The position numbers were made by a program, and so were the translations under genes. The notes below the pieces were generated by a model. That model was not told where the DNA came from. It saw only the letters and a list, made by a program, of their open reading frames with translations, and searched no databases. This document shows, in pieces, positions 34,302 to 46,001 of a DNA stretch of 64,000 nucleotides (positions within the stretch are counted from its first letter, which is position 1; every line of letters starts with the position of its first letter). This DNA comes from Echinococcus granulosus (lineage: Eukaryota; Platyhelminthes; Cestoda; Cyclophyllidea; Taeniidae): NCBI RefSeq assembly GCF_000524195.1, contig NW_020170389.1:1327666-1391665 (forward strand), in the 5' to 3' direction.

Positions 34302-35848
34302 GAAGCCAGATTCAAACCAGTAACAGTGTGATTAGATAGATCAGAAGAAAAAGTGCAGCAGTTACGAATGGCAGGGACTCGTGATCTTAAAGGTGGCACG
34401 CACCTCGCCAATGCCATTAAAATGGTCAAGTCCGCCCGTGAAATAAAAAATTTAAATAAAATCTAGAAAAATCTCTTAAAATTTCGCCAAAAAGGGAAGC
34501 TTTTTTGTTTTTTAAAAATGTTATGGTAGACAATAAGTTTCCACAGCCTCACATGTTAGAAAATGTTATTGGAGCCTTCTTTTATAATAATAAATGACCG
34601 TTACATATGAAATGCCAAAAAGCGTCCAGGTGTATTGGTAAGGACCGGATTTAATGACAATATATGACAATCCAGAATAGGTGTCAAATGTCACAAGCGA
34701 CTTCAAGTTAGTCAATAAGTGAAAGTTTGGAAATCATCAGATAGCATGCAATACGATGGTTGCTTAAGTCCCAGTTTTGGTGAGGATCCGCTTTGTCTTG
34801 TCCATTGTATTTCGCCGGGTGGCTGGCCCCTGGCCACTCTGGTACGCCTAATACCTTCTGTATGCTAAATATATATACTCTGCCCGAGTATTATGTCTTC
34901 TTATGTCTTCGGGGAGGTCTTGGGGCATCGCAAGCCTTTTAAGTGTGCAACAGGATGAAGTCGTAACGAAACATTGTGATTTTTGAGGCGCATGAGAAGC
35001 AGAATATGTAACGCACTCTTGCGCAGTATCTAGCATATTATTAATAGAATATTATTTGCACCAAGTTTGCCATTTTCTTTAAACTGTGTTTAAATTGTTA
35101 TTGCGAAATTATGGTATTAGAATTAGCTGCTATGATCATGAGATATTATTTTTGGGGGTTATTTAGGGATATATATTTTGCCAAAGCAATAAGTCTATCC
35201 TTTTTTAATGGTACATTTTGTTTAGCGACTTCAGTTTCAATTATGATGAACACCTCTCTATTTTAGTTTCTACCTATGACCTTGGACGGTTGAGGTTTGT
35301 CGACGTATGTTTCTTCCCGCGTAGAGGCTGTTTTGTTTTGTATTTTGGTGGTTAGATCCCAGTATATTAAAAATCTTGGCCTCAATGCCATATTGTTGCT
35401 CTACTTTCTGCAACCAAAAGTCGCTTATGCAAATATGAGGAAAAGATTAAAAAACTGACCTTTTGTTAAATTACAGCAATTGCGAAGGCTTGCAGAGTTA
35501 ATTTACCAAACGGTTGGGGTCCAGAAATGGTAATTTTCTTATTGAAAGTAAGGGTACGAGACTGTTTTATGTTTGACGATGGGCAATATTGTAATTATAT
35601 TCTTGTGTCTTAGCGTCCAGTATTGTTTATTATTCGGAACGTTACTTAGTGAAACCATTGGCCTTTACATTCATGTACTGATTGTAGTTAAACGGGTCTG
35701 TAGGTCTCTTTAATACTGTGTCAGGCAGAACAAATTTTTCCTAATTCGCAACGTTTAATTTCCGCTGAAATCATGGTAAATGCGTTATATCCTTTTTTTA
35801 GTTAGATAAATGTCCTTACTTTTTGATTTTAACTAATATGCAGCAGAA
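34302..35848. other. Spacer between LSM3 and the SOCS gene
   Basis: Holds one forward repeat copy (34755-34945). No exon is supported. LSM3 reads away from its start at 34301 and the SOCS-locus exon starts at 35849, so both promoters may lie here. Confidence 0.6.
34755..34945 (+). repeat. Dispersed repeat copy 5 (forward)
   Basis: Blocks in family order: CCCAGTTTTGGTGAGGATCC, GCCGGGTGGCTGGCCCCTGG, CTAATACCTTCTGTATG and TTCGGGGAGGTCTTGGGGC. It is diverged from the other copies but keeps both ends. Confidence 0.75.
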
Positions 35849-36286
35849 ATGTCCTCTGCTAAGGCAGGATCGGACCCTCTTACTTTGGTGATCGCTACAA
35901 CCGTAGATACAGTCACGGCTACCCCACCTGTTGGTGAATCAGCATCAACAACACCTCAAATACATGTGCATCACTTTCACCATCAATCCTGCCTGCATCA
36001 CCCGGAAGTGCTATTCACGACTCTGCCTACTGGTGCGCCTGTTGCATCTCGCTCCGAGGATGACTACGCCGTAGTCTTCAACTCCAACAACACCATCCGT
36101 TCCCCCTTTAGACCGACATTGCAGCCAGTAAACAGCAAACTCTCAACTGTCATTTTTACTGCGCCACGAAAAACTGTCTGCACTGCGGCCGTTAGACACC
36201 CAAGCCTGGCCTCTCTCGTTTTCCACCAGTCTCGCAACACACATTCACTGGAGCCTGTCTCACCATCTAATTCCCCTTTTTTCAAT
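35849..36286 (+). CDS. Probable first coding exon of the SOCS-type gene
   Basis: 146 codons from ATG at 35849, which stands 5 nt after a TATGCAG acceptor, to TTCAAT|GTGGGT. Composition is coding-like: GC-richer than its surroundings, rich in Ser, Thr and Pro, with a histidine cluster (HVHHFHHQSCLHH). An in-frame stop lies just upstream of the acceptor. No domain is recognised. It is assigned to the SOCS locus only by position, strand and low-complexity style. It could instead be a separate gene or an alternative 5' exon. Confidence 0.45.
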
Positions 36287-37199
36287 GTGGGTCTCGTTTA
36301 AACCCTTTTTTAGTCTTACAATTACATCTGCTACCGTAAACTATGGGATGAGCTTCTGTTGATTGCCATATTAACTTAAATTTTTTTATTTAGACAATAT
36401 GATGATCTGGGTTCCGGTTACTTTTGCGGTTTCTTTGGTTAAAAGCAGATGATTCCTTGCTGCATTAGAATAAGTGTCATTTTACAACGATAGTATGGCG
36501 GAATAGTATTTATCATCCGAAATATGTTTTAACTATGAAATAGAGGTACCCACAAGTTCAGTGCGGATTCTTTTGGTTTGTATATTTTACTTCATGTTTC
36601 GTTTTGTTTTAGTATCGTTGATATCAAAATTACCCATGGATATGAAATTTGGCTTTTGAGCTGAATAATGCTCAAGTATCGCAGGCTAAGGCTGTTTCCG
36701 TGCCGTTTTTAAATGTGACTTTTGAAATTTTTTTACTACCTAATGTCATGAATATATCACTATGCGGTTATTTATATTCTTTGAATGTTTATGCTTCCCA
36801 TAAACTAGTAAGTTTCCGATAGAATGCTATTCAGATCCGTCGAATCATTTTCCAGTTAAGTCTATCTTGCGCTGACCAGATTTTTTAAGGCGTAGCGCAA
36901 CAATTTTTTACGATTGGAGTCCTCTGAATAGACTGTTGCTTTTGGAAATCGCTTGTCTCAGTAGGCTAAGTCTCTCTGCTTGTCAAAATCCCGCTATTTT
37001 TTCTCAACCAACCTTCAGAGATCCGCGAGTGCTTCCATCCCTTGCACAGCTATGGTCGTGACAAATCCACATTTAAATATATTTTGTTTAGAAGTAAACC
37101 TTTATAGTTTGTGAAACTAATGTGCATTTATATCAGTGTTTTTCGATTCCAACAATTTTCTCCACAGGAAAGCTAACCTTTGCATTTAAGTAACTGCGA

Positions 37200-37460
37200 T
37201 CGAGCACTTATTCCTTTTGATTCCCCAAATGCCTCATTGTCAAAGCCGCCATCTGGTGTATGTACTTGTCAGTTCCATCAGGCTCCTCGTTAATTGTTCA
37301 CCCTCCAGCTGGCGTCATTACCGCTTGCTTTAGACAAGCACACGCTTCAGAATGCGATGAGTCACGTAGAATTCCTGCTTGCATGTGATATCCGCTCGCG
37401 ACAAAAGCCATGCCCACCACTTCCTCTTTGGTCGAAGGTCTAGGGCGGATGCCGAGTGAG
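37200..37460. other. GC-richer island in the intron region of the SOCS locus
   Basis: About 260 bp are clearly less AT-rich than the flanks and have open stretches in several frames, for example a 36-codon ATG frame from 37230. No splice-coherent exon could be built. It could be a small exon or an enhancer. Confidence 0.25.
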
Positions 37461-39352
37461 TCAAACCTGCATCGTAGAGCTCATTCTGTCTAGTTTTATG
37501 TTCATTCTCTCAAATACAGTGAAACAATGCCTTGTAGGGTAAAGTCGTAGCAACCTGTAATGGCTTCACATAAACCCATGAACTCAAAAAACTGTGCGCA
37601 TTTGTGCAAAATTCGGCTACAATTTGCATGACTAGATATTTTCGAGATTGCAAAAAGGTGTAAAAGACATCAATTTTGGCATTGATTATCCTAATTGTGG
37701 TAGTAAATGTAAACTAAATTGCCTTAAATGATGCCATTTCAGTTCCAGGGACCAACTTGCAGGCTCTCCATTTCTCCGCATTCATTTTTGTATTGGATTT
37801 TGGGGACTTCCTCTTTGTTTGAAGCTTACGTTAAAATAAGCACGCAAAACTCCATGACCAGATCAAAACAATCTCAAATATTGAAACTTTACATTCCTTT
37901 CTATCGGTTACAGTAAAAAGCACGAAGTTTTTTGATGGAATAGAGCCGTCGCTAAAATGTTGGAAAATGTTAAAATTTGACGACAGGCGCCTTACAATGG
38001 CTAAATCTGCTGCTTGAGGTTTTGGCTAGCTCTGATAGCGTTCATATGCATTAGAGTCGGAGTGAAAAATCGGGTTTGTGGATAATACCAATTATGATAG
38101 AATCGAATTCAAGGTCACGCAAGAGATAACCTTTGAACACCTCTGTTGCCATTGCATTTCTTTGGGACATCTTACAAGGAACACAAAATTATAGTTCAAA
38201 CAACTAATTTAGTATCCATAGCTCATCAGGCCTAGATTGAAGTCGCCAATGATTAATTTTGTTTCACCATTCATGCTAGTTTGCTGTCAGATGAGGACTG
38301 ATATCAGAAGAGCACGAACGATGATTATAACGGGAGATAAATTTGTTGCCGCCTCCTCCAAATTATTCTGTAATTTGGGTTGTTCGTCAGTGACGTCACG
38401 CATCCTGAATCACTACTTGAACGAGGCTGCAAGCCTTATAGTTGGGTGTAGTAGCAGTGAAAGCATGGTTATTAAAGGATGAGTGAAGTCTCCTTATTTA
38501 CCCTTACAATATTCCGCTTGCTGCAGCTAAAGACGTTATAAGGTCAAAGTTTTGTCTCTAGTAATTGTGGCTCTCCAAATGTCTCAACGAAGCATGATTT
38601 ATAGTACCGCCGAGGGAAGATTAACTCTTATTCGGTTTTCTAGTGTCAGTTGTTACAGAATCTGCGACAGATTTTTACTTTTCTCAAATTCCTCAATATA
38701 CCTGTGTTATCCCTTAGTGTTTAACTATGCAATATGACCTAATTTAATAGTAGCTTGGAATATCCAGCACCCCTTGTCAACTGTCAGGAGACTTATAACC
38801 GCCATCTCCAAAAATGCACTAATCTTGATCCCCTGGCAGTAACGAGTGTTCCTTATGATTCTTCACAATCAAGACCTAGCAAAATCTCCCCTTTGATGCG
38901 CTAAGGTTCTGACAACTAGTTAAACAATAAAGTGAGTTGAAGAATGTGCGTTACTTTCATCCCGGTTTTGCATAGTCTTATGAGTTCCAGGCAAAAATCT
39001 ACATTCTATAATCCTCAAAAAGGTGCTCAGTACATTCCACGTTCATAGCCTTCAAGCTTGTATAAATTCCGGCTTTTTTGCCGCCCCTAAGGTTTTGGCG
39101 AGTCAGAGGCCGAGCTGTTGACATTATTTCTATATACCCTCACCATCGTGACGACCTTGTAAATTCACATTGGCATAATTGTCGAAAAAATATAGTCATT
39201 CAATGAAAATAACACATGAAGAGGAGATCGTTGAATGTGCATCCTTTTTTCTCTGAACTAAAACGTCGCAAGTTAGTTAATTCCCGGTAGAAAAGATCTG
39301 CGAGATTTCATCTCATTTCGAGTTTAATAGGATAGAGTCGCATTCAAAGCAG

Positions 39353-39547
39353 ATCTGGGAAAATTTACTTGTAGTGGTGAATCCGTTCCTGCCACCTAGA
39401 ATGCCACCGGCACGTCGTCGACGTTCCCATCCCATACCTCCTCACCGCACTTCTTTCCGCGAGACCAACCGGGCGCTTCTGCCGGCGGCTCCTCAACCAG
39501 TGGTCTACACACCACTCCGACCAGCCTCTACGCCCAGACCATTCCAG
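39353..39547 (+). CDS. Probable proline/arginine-rich exon of the SOCS-type gene
   Basis: The frame runs from AAGCAG|ATCTGG (or a nearer acceptor at 39373) to CCATTCCAG|GTCAGT. It encodes PFLPPRMPPARRRRSHPIPP and further Pro-rich sequence, compatible with the long disordered N-terminus of SOCS7-like proteins. Phase 0 fits the donor at 36286. It does not fit the phase-1 acceptors of the 46.0-kb exon, so a linking exon is missing or the acceptor is wrong. Confidence 0.4.
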
Positions 39548-40583
39548 GTCAGTCGGTCTCACAAAATAACACTCCCTCCCGTATCGTCCCAGGTTGGTCA
39601 CCACTCATCCTCTTTTCCTTTCGTCTACCTTCGCTTCAATGCAAACCAAATTTTAACCCCTATGTTCTAAGAAGTATGGGTGTGGAAGTGAGCAAAGGAT
39701 CTGGGAGCTTAGGAATCAAATGTTCAGTTAAAGCCGGTGTCTTTTACTTACAGATTTCTGGAGGAAATAGCTAAGATTAGACGTAAAAATGGCGGGTTCT
39801 TTTTGGGAGAACATGATCAAATTAATCGCTGGGACTATTTTGAACATTGGGCATTAAATAATTGCACCTTTGTTAATAAATAACAGGTAAGAATTGATAG
39901 TTGGGAAATTAAGGTACCGAAGTCTTGTATTCTATCCATTAAATAATCCCAATGTTGTTCAGTGTCTTTTTAGTAAAATTTGAGACATGATTCACTGAGA
40001 AGCTGTTCTCTATTTGTGTCTAATTACTTTTAGCTTTCGGCGTTTAGCTATACCATTCAAGGGTTCATGAGGATGTTTTTTCTCAATTTCATTTTAGCTT
40101 CTGGATTGTTCAGTCGATTTAACAGCTTGAAAACCTGAGTTATCAATGCCATTTCATTTGGTACATCAAACTGTGCTGTGTCTGACTGAATTGAACCCAC
40201 ATACAGTCAGTGATTTAAGAAAAGATTGAGTTTGTTGGCAATGCATAATATCTAAGCCTTATATGAACCAAAAATATTAATTATTCTTCAAATAAGATCC
40301 TCCCTAAACGGTGTTTCTTGTGTTATGATTCATTCTGAAAAAAATGGGGACAATTGTAGCGAGTGCATTTCCTCATTGGATCTTATAACTTAATTTGTAT
40401 TACTGATAAGTAAGTTCTAACACAATGGATTTACTATTCATGGGCATCGAAATCCACTAAACGGGTTTAAAATAGGTGTATGCAATTTTCTGACCAAATG
40501 TACATATCAATTTAAAGTCTTTGTCTTTGAGAAGGCCGTATTTCAGGAGTTTTAACCTGATCAAGTCCCACGAGGCCTTCTTT

Positions 40584-40598
40584 CCCCCCCCCCCCCCC
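40584..40598. repeat. C15 homopolymer
   Basis: Fifteen cytosines in a row. It lies about 165 bp before a CAG run. Confidence 0.9.
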
Positions 40599-40762
40599 TA
40601 ACTTAGGTGTTTTAACCGCGTTCTCCGGACTTTCAGTTCAAAAGTGCATTTTAAATCATGGAGCTCTTGGGTGTGACCCTCTTCTACCTGATCCATCTCA
40701 GCTCTCCTAGTCATTGTGTGTATTTTGGCCTCTGCCTTGTCTTCACTTCGAAGAGGCAGCAC

Positions 40763-40782
40763 CAGCAGCAGCAGCAGCAGCA
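40763..40782. repeat. CAG trinucleotide run
   Basis: Six CAG units plus CA, preceded by AGGCAGCAC. Open frames cross it on both strands, giving poly-Gln on plus and poly-Leu on minus, but neither has splice or domain support, so it is treated as an intronic microsatellite. Confidence 0.9.
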
Positions 40783-43700
40783 AAAGCCGCCTAGCAATAT
40801 CGATTGGGTGGGGATGCGTGGCCGTACTCAGTGCTTGGACGCGTGAGCGTGCGTGCCTGTAAGTGCCCACCTCCTCCCCTCAGCTTGCTGCGCGTGCGCA
40901 TGGCGTGTCACTAACACCGACAACAGCAGAAGCATTGCAAGCACGCCTATTTTGGCGTAGTGCCAAACTCCCCAGTCCCTGGGGTGGTTTTTCTAAGTGG
41001 GAGTTTGTTTATTCCCGCCTTACTGGTAACACTAGTCATTAGGTCAGCCCTGTTTTTGCCGTTTTAGCTAGTCTGAAGCTCACTAGCCACCTTCGGACTA
41101 GTCGCCTTAAATAAAGGAGTCTGAATATTCCAGAGTCAAAGCGAACACCTACATGTCCAAATGCGAAACGTGCTAATAAGACAACTGTAGTGGCAGACTG
41201 TTGCAAAATGCCCTCATTGTAGACATTTAAGTTCACAAGCTTAACAAATGAACTTCGTCTTTTCAAAAAAATTCTTTTGAACTATCGGTTGTTGGTTAAG
41301 GTTTTTTGACGAATCATGTCAGATTGGTCGCAAACATACGTGGGTGTTATAAACGAATTGCTGATCAAAGGAGCGCCCATTCATTCGTCTTTGGTCCGGT
41401 CTGCTATGATTCTAGCTACCCAGCGATCATGGTTTCATGGGCGAAAATTGCGTTCCATGAATCATCTCTGATTGTAGTGGAAATTTCTACCAAAACAATT
41501 TTTCGATACCGTTGAGAATTTCTGGTGGGATTTCTGGACATTCACGAACTCATAAAAGATACGTATTAACCTAAATGCGAACATACACATTTTGTGCCAT
41601 TGGAATATGTTTAATTCTCGAATGTGTTTCCTATCTAACATAATCCGTTATTCTCTGCCAACGGCAGATTTGGAGTCGGTAGACAAGCTGTTACTGCATG
41701 AGTATCTACGTTTAACGTATAATTTATTTCGCAATTCTATGTCATTCTTAAATGGGATTTTTCGCTGCCACTTGACCTTCTGTGTGCCAAACTTTCGCGA
41801 CCAAAATTCATAAAAATCCGGCGTTCATTTGTTATCGCTACTTCACTTTATGACCCACTTCTTCCATTGTATTGTTTACTTGGACTTCTGTTTGTGCTTA
41901 TTTTAATTTTACAGAAGTTCATTTAATGCTATTAATAAGTATACCCCAATTTTAAAACAGGAACAAGCGGCAACTTCACTGTGTCTTCCCGAATGGTCAT
42001 GCTACTTGTAGAGTTTTGTATAATTTTTTGGTATCACTAGAGGTTATCATTTGGCACTTAGAATTTATTTACTAAATAAAACAGGAAATATGGCGCTTAA
42101 CTGAAACTTACCATAGGCCTAGATTACTCGCGCTTGATAGTTGTAGCTCAGATTTGTTTGTGATGATAAGGGCATAGGAAGGAGACCTATCAAATTTCGG
42201 GAATAATCCTAATTCATCTTACATAGATTCACGATAGGCACTTGGATTAAGGTTGGGCGCCCTTAGGTGAAGAAAAAAGAGCTCGTTGGATTGGTTCCTG
42301 TCGATGAAAATAACGGGTGAACAAGGTTGTTTTCCTACCTAGGTAACCCATGTCAGAATCACGAATAGAGCGGGCATCACATTAGCCACTTGGGCCTGCC
42401 TCGCGCATGGAAACGTCTGGTTTGGAAGATAGAATTTACTACTGAAAATAGCCTGCCAGTAATAAATGGGTGTTCGTAGTGCCGTCTGGGCGGTTATTGA
42501 ATTTGTCGTTTTTTATATATCCAAGCTAAATTGTTTTCAGGTATTGTAATGTATTTGTTTTGGGGTTCGTCACTGATAAAACCAGAAATCTGACGTCATT
42601 GACCTAATCAAATCTAGTCCTCCCAAAGAACGTGGTTTCTGCGGCAAATGATCGGCGTCGTAGACGGAATTTTGACTCGTAAGATTATGATTTGATTGTT
42701 GGTTTAATTTGAAAGTGCGTGAACTAGAAGTTAGCGTTTTGTATACTAAGGTAATTTTATTAAAATAATTCAGATAAGGCATCGATACTGGTTAGGATCG
42801 AGGTGTTTGATGCTTCGGGTAAAAAAACGATATTACTTTAGTTCTACACATATGGGAATTCCTGACTCTCATGCACATTTAGTGGTACAGTGATCTTGTA
42901 TTCTTGGTGGCCTCTGTAAGAAATGAACGTTCAGTCAATTTTAGCTGTTTCGGTTAAAAAGACAGTATTTTTGTCCTGAAAGCGTGTAATTCGAGCACAT
43001 GACCGGTCGGTGATTCGACGCTTTCATTTTTAATCCTAAAATATTTGCATCATTTTAGTATCTACTTAACAATGCCACAAATTTGGAATATGTTAAAACG
43101 AAGCAACTCAAAGAACAGTGGTTGAGACAGGGCTGGCCGTGCGCAGGCTTATCTGTATCTTGCCGATTCGTTGCACAGAGGGGTTCAGCGGTAGGACTTA
43201 CTACGTGACAGGGTGTGACGGCGATATTGGCCATGACACATTTTCGCCCACCCGTCCGTCTAGTTGTCTGGTCCTGTACTTTTGGTAGCCCATTCAGCCA
43301 AATGATTCACTGCACCGATGATTCAACACTAAACCTTTATCCTGTTGGAGGAACAGAAAACCTCTCCAGAGTGAGTCATGGAGAGTTGTATTGGTTTTTG
43401 GAAACGATCGTCCTTTAGTAACAGTACCTTATGTAGCTTAAAAAAATTAGAAGTTTGCCTAACACTGGACTCTAATCACCAGCTCTAGAGCATCGCTTCA
43501 ATAATGCTCTGTTTTAGCCACTGTTAAGTTGAATATTTACCTAGTTATAGGCATCCAAAGCCTTCAAATTGAGTCACATTAGAATTAGCCAGTTAGGACG
43601 GTAAAACCTCTTCTATTTTGACATTTTGTACTTGATTTACAGATTCTGTTAATCGTTCCACAAATGACTTCCGAGGTGAATCATTTTACTCAAGACGAAG

Positions 43701-44549
43701 ATTGACGGTGGTTATGTGGTAAATAGCACCCCATAAATTTCTCTGGTATAGCAAGGGGGCCTTCACTTAGGTGTCGGGTGGTTCGTTCTGCTGATTTGGA
43801 TACATTGTAGTGCACAACAAGCGTTGCCACTTACGTCTTGCTACTTTTTATGCTTTGTGCTATCTTTAAGCCGCCGTTCTTTCACCCTGCCCAGCCTTCG
43901 CCGTAATCAGTCGCGACTTTCAACACTTCCAAGGCGCATATTCCAAGCGCTTATTGCCCTTCCTGATTACCTACTTCACAAATTGCAATGAGAACCTCTT
44001 AACATCACTCCTGATGACCTATTTATTTTTGGCATTGACCAGTACATTTGATGTCGTAACTGATAGGTGCCTGAAGTAGAAACCATGTTTTAATTCGTAT
44101 GCCATTGTCATGGTAGATTATATTACAATTGGCTCACTTAAAGTCAACGAGTCTAATTCAAATGCCTCCGATTTATTTACCCCTTATCTCATAGGTTAAT
44201 TCATTCAACTTTTGCATAAAATTACGTTAATCAGCCAAATACTTCAAACGATCTCAACTTCGAAACCACTAATTCTCATTAAATGCACCAAACATAGACG
44301 ACAAGGATCTGTTTTGCATTTCTGATGTTGCGTAAACAGGAAGCTTTGCTGATCTTTTGAACCTTTTGATTTTTTAAAGCATAATCTTCAGCATTAAAAA
44401 TAAGGTCACAGAACAATCGTCGTTTGATTAAACACAAAGAAGTCGGAAGATATTGCTCAAAGTGTGTAAAACAATGTGTAGGCAGGAGTTGTGCTGAACT
44501 ACAGTAACTCAGCCTACGGACGAACTATTATAGCATGCTGAGACAGCTG

Positions 44550-44660
44550 TAAATGTATTGTCGACGTACAGTAGGAGTTGGGTCTACTTGCGTGGCCCAA
44601 AGGTCAGGCCAGAGACCTGATTGACTCGTTTTCAAAACCAAGAGATAAGCAGGTAACGCG
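44550..44660 (-). repeat. Dispersed repeat copy 6 (reverse), left end of element B
   Basis: TATTGTCGACGTACAGTAGG, then GTGGCCCAAAGGTCAGGCC, then TCAAAACCAAGAG. The first block is almost the same as in the copy at 13972. Confidence 0.7.
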
Positions 44661-45409
44661 TTGCATAGCCCCTCGCCTCTTTTGAGGGTCGTTCCCTGCG
44701 CTCCCCTTGGTCAACCTCCCGTGTCAGCCATCACAACGTAATTGCTGTTGTAAGAAAAACACCCACGAACCAACCGTGCCAGTCGTAGAGTTTTCATGCA
44801 ACTGAGAAGATACTTGACAGCAAAGTCACCGATCTCTCTTGGCAACTCTACTTGATCTGGAGTTTTTTCCAGTACGGGACCTGTGTCGGGAGAAGGAAGA
44901 ATGTGCCAACTATCGTGCGTTGCCCATCGCTAGCCGTAGGAACACTGGCCTAAAAACAGCCATTTAACAAAGGACGAGACTTACCATAGTTTCTTGGGAA
45001 TAAGATTTCGTACTCATTCCTCTTTGTCACTGTTCTCACTTCAGTACTACCCAGCCATATCTATATGGATTCTCCATTTAGCTAGTAGAGAATTGGAAGG
45101 GGTACCGCATGTTCACGTAATTAATGTCCCTATACAGGTACGGTAGACGGCTCTTTAACGAACCTACTCACATGGTTCACGGCTAGTGCCGCTTCAGCAG
45201 TCAATAGGTTTTTTGGAGAACTAAAGACTGGAGTAGTTGTCCAAAGTGGATGTCATTTTTAGACCTGCTGGGGGTCGTTACGAATTCTTCCATTCACAAC
45301 ATATGCACTTCTTCCGTCTTGCTAAGGTTCATCATCCAGGATAGTTGTCCTTTAAGACCGAGTTCAGTTTTCACTGTCACCGATGAAGACGAAAGAGGAC
45401 AATACTCGG

Positions 45410-45545
45410 ATGGAATGTGTACTGACGAAGCTCAGAAGGGCTTAGGGCTGTCTGCATTGTCCGAACACCAAGCCACCTGGAAGAGATACAGTGGCCGAGC
45501 CCTAAATGGCCTGTCACCAAAACCGAGAGTTAGCCAAACAAGTAG
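45410..45545 (-). repeat. Dispersed repeat copy 7 (reverse), right end of element B
   Basis: Contains GGGCTTAGGGCTGTCTGC, CAAGCCACCTGGAAGAGATA, GTGGCCGAGCCCTAAATGGC and TGTCACCAAAACCGAGAG. The 138-codon open frame over 45250-45666 is repeat sequence and is not called a gene. Confidence 0.75.
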
Positions 45546-46001
45546 CATAATACTCTGTTTCATACAAAAAAATTTGCCCATTTTTATCCTAATAACATTG
45601 ACTTGTTTCTCTGAGGATGGGGTGTTTTTCAAGCAATGGACTGTCATAATTACCTCCATTTCATAATCTGAAAGTAGTCAAGAGCGAAATACTAGATTTT
45701 GGTGCTTTCTTTCTGTTTTCTTCAAAGAGAGGCCACCCAGTATGTAAACATATTCAAAGTAGTACAAAATACTGGGATCTCATGCCATTTGGGTGGTATT
45801 CACTTCTGCTTTGTTGACTGTGCTTACTACAACTGATTTTCCGGCTTCTCGTATTGCAAGAAGATTCCTTTAATCTGAGTGGTACCTTCTCTGCTAACGT
45901 TGGATGCGTTTCAAATAAAAGCTAAAAAATATGGCATACAATTTCCATGAATATCCTTGTTACAAGAAACCACAGCGGCTGACAGAGACGTTGATTTATA
46001 G

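Larger units (their letters stand above)
44550..45545. mobile_element. 1-kb element copy B flanked by same-direction repeat copies
   Basis: The internal part 44725-45350 is the counterpart of 13255-13870. It is bounded by dispersed-repeat copies in the same orientation at 44550-44660 and 45410-45545. That layout, terminal direct repeats around a short non-coding core, resembles terminal-repeat retrotransposons in miniature (TRIMs), which are known from tapeworms. The terminal repeats are too diverged from each other for a recent insertion. No target-site duplication was identified. Confidence 0.5.

Noticed and set aside
40598..40870. 90-codon minus-strand frame with a leucine run
   Set aside because: The leucines come from a CAG microsatellite and there is no further support.
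45250..45666. 138-codon plus-strand frame
   Set aside because: It spans the right end of repeat element B.
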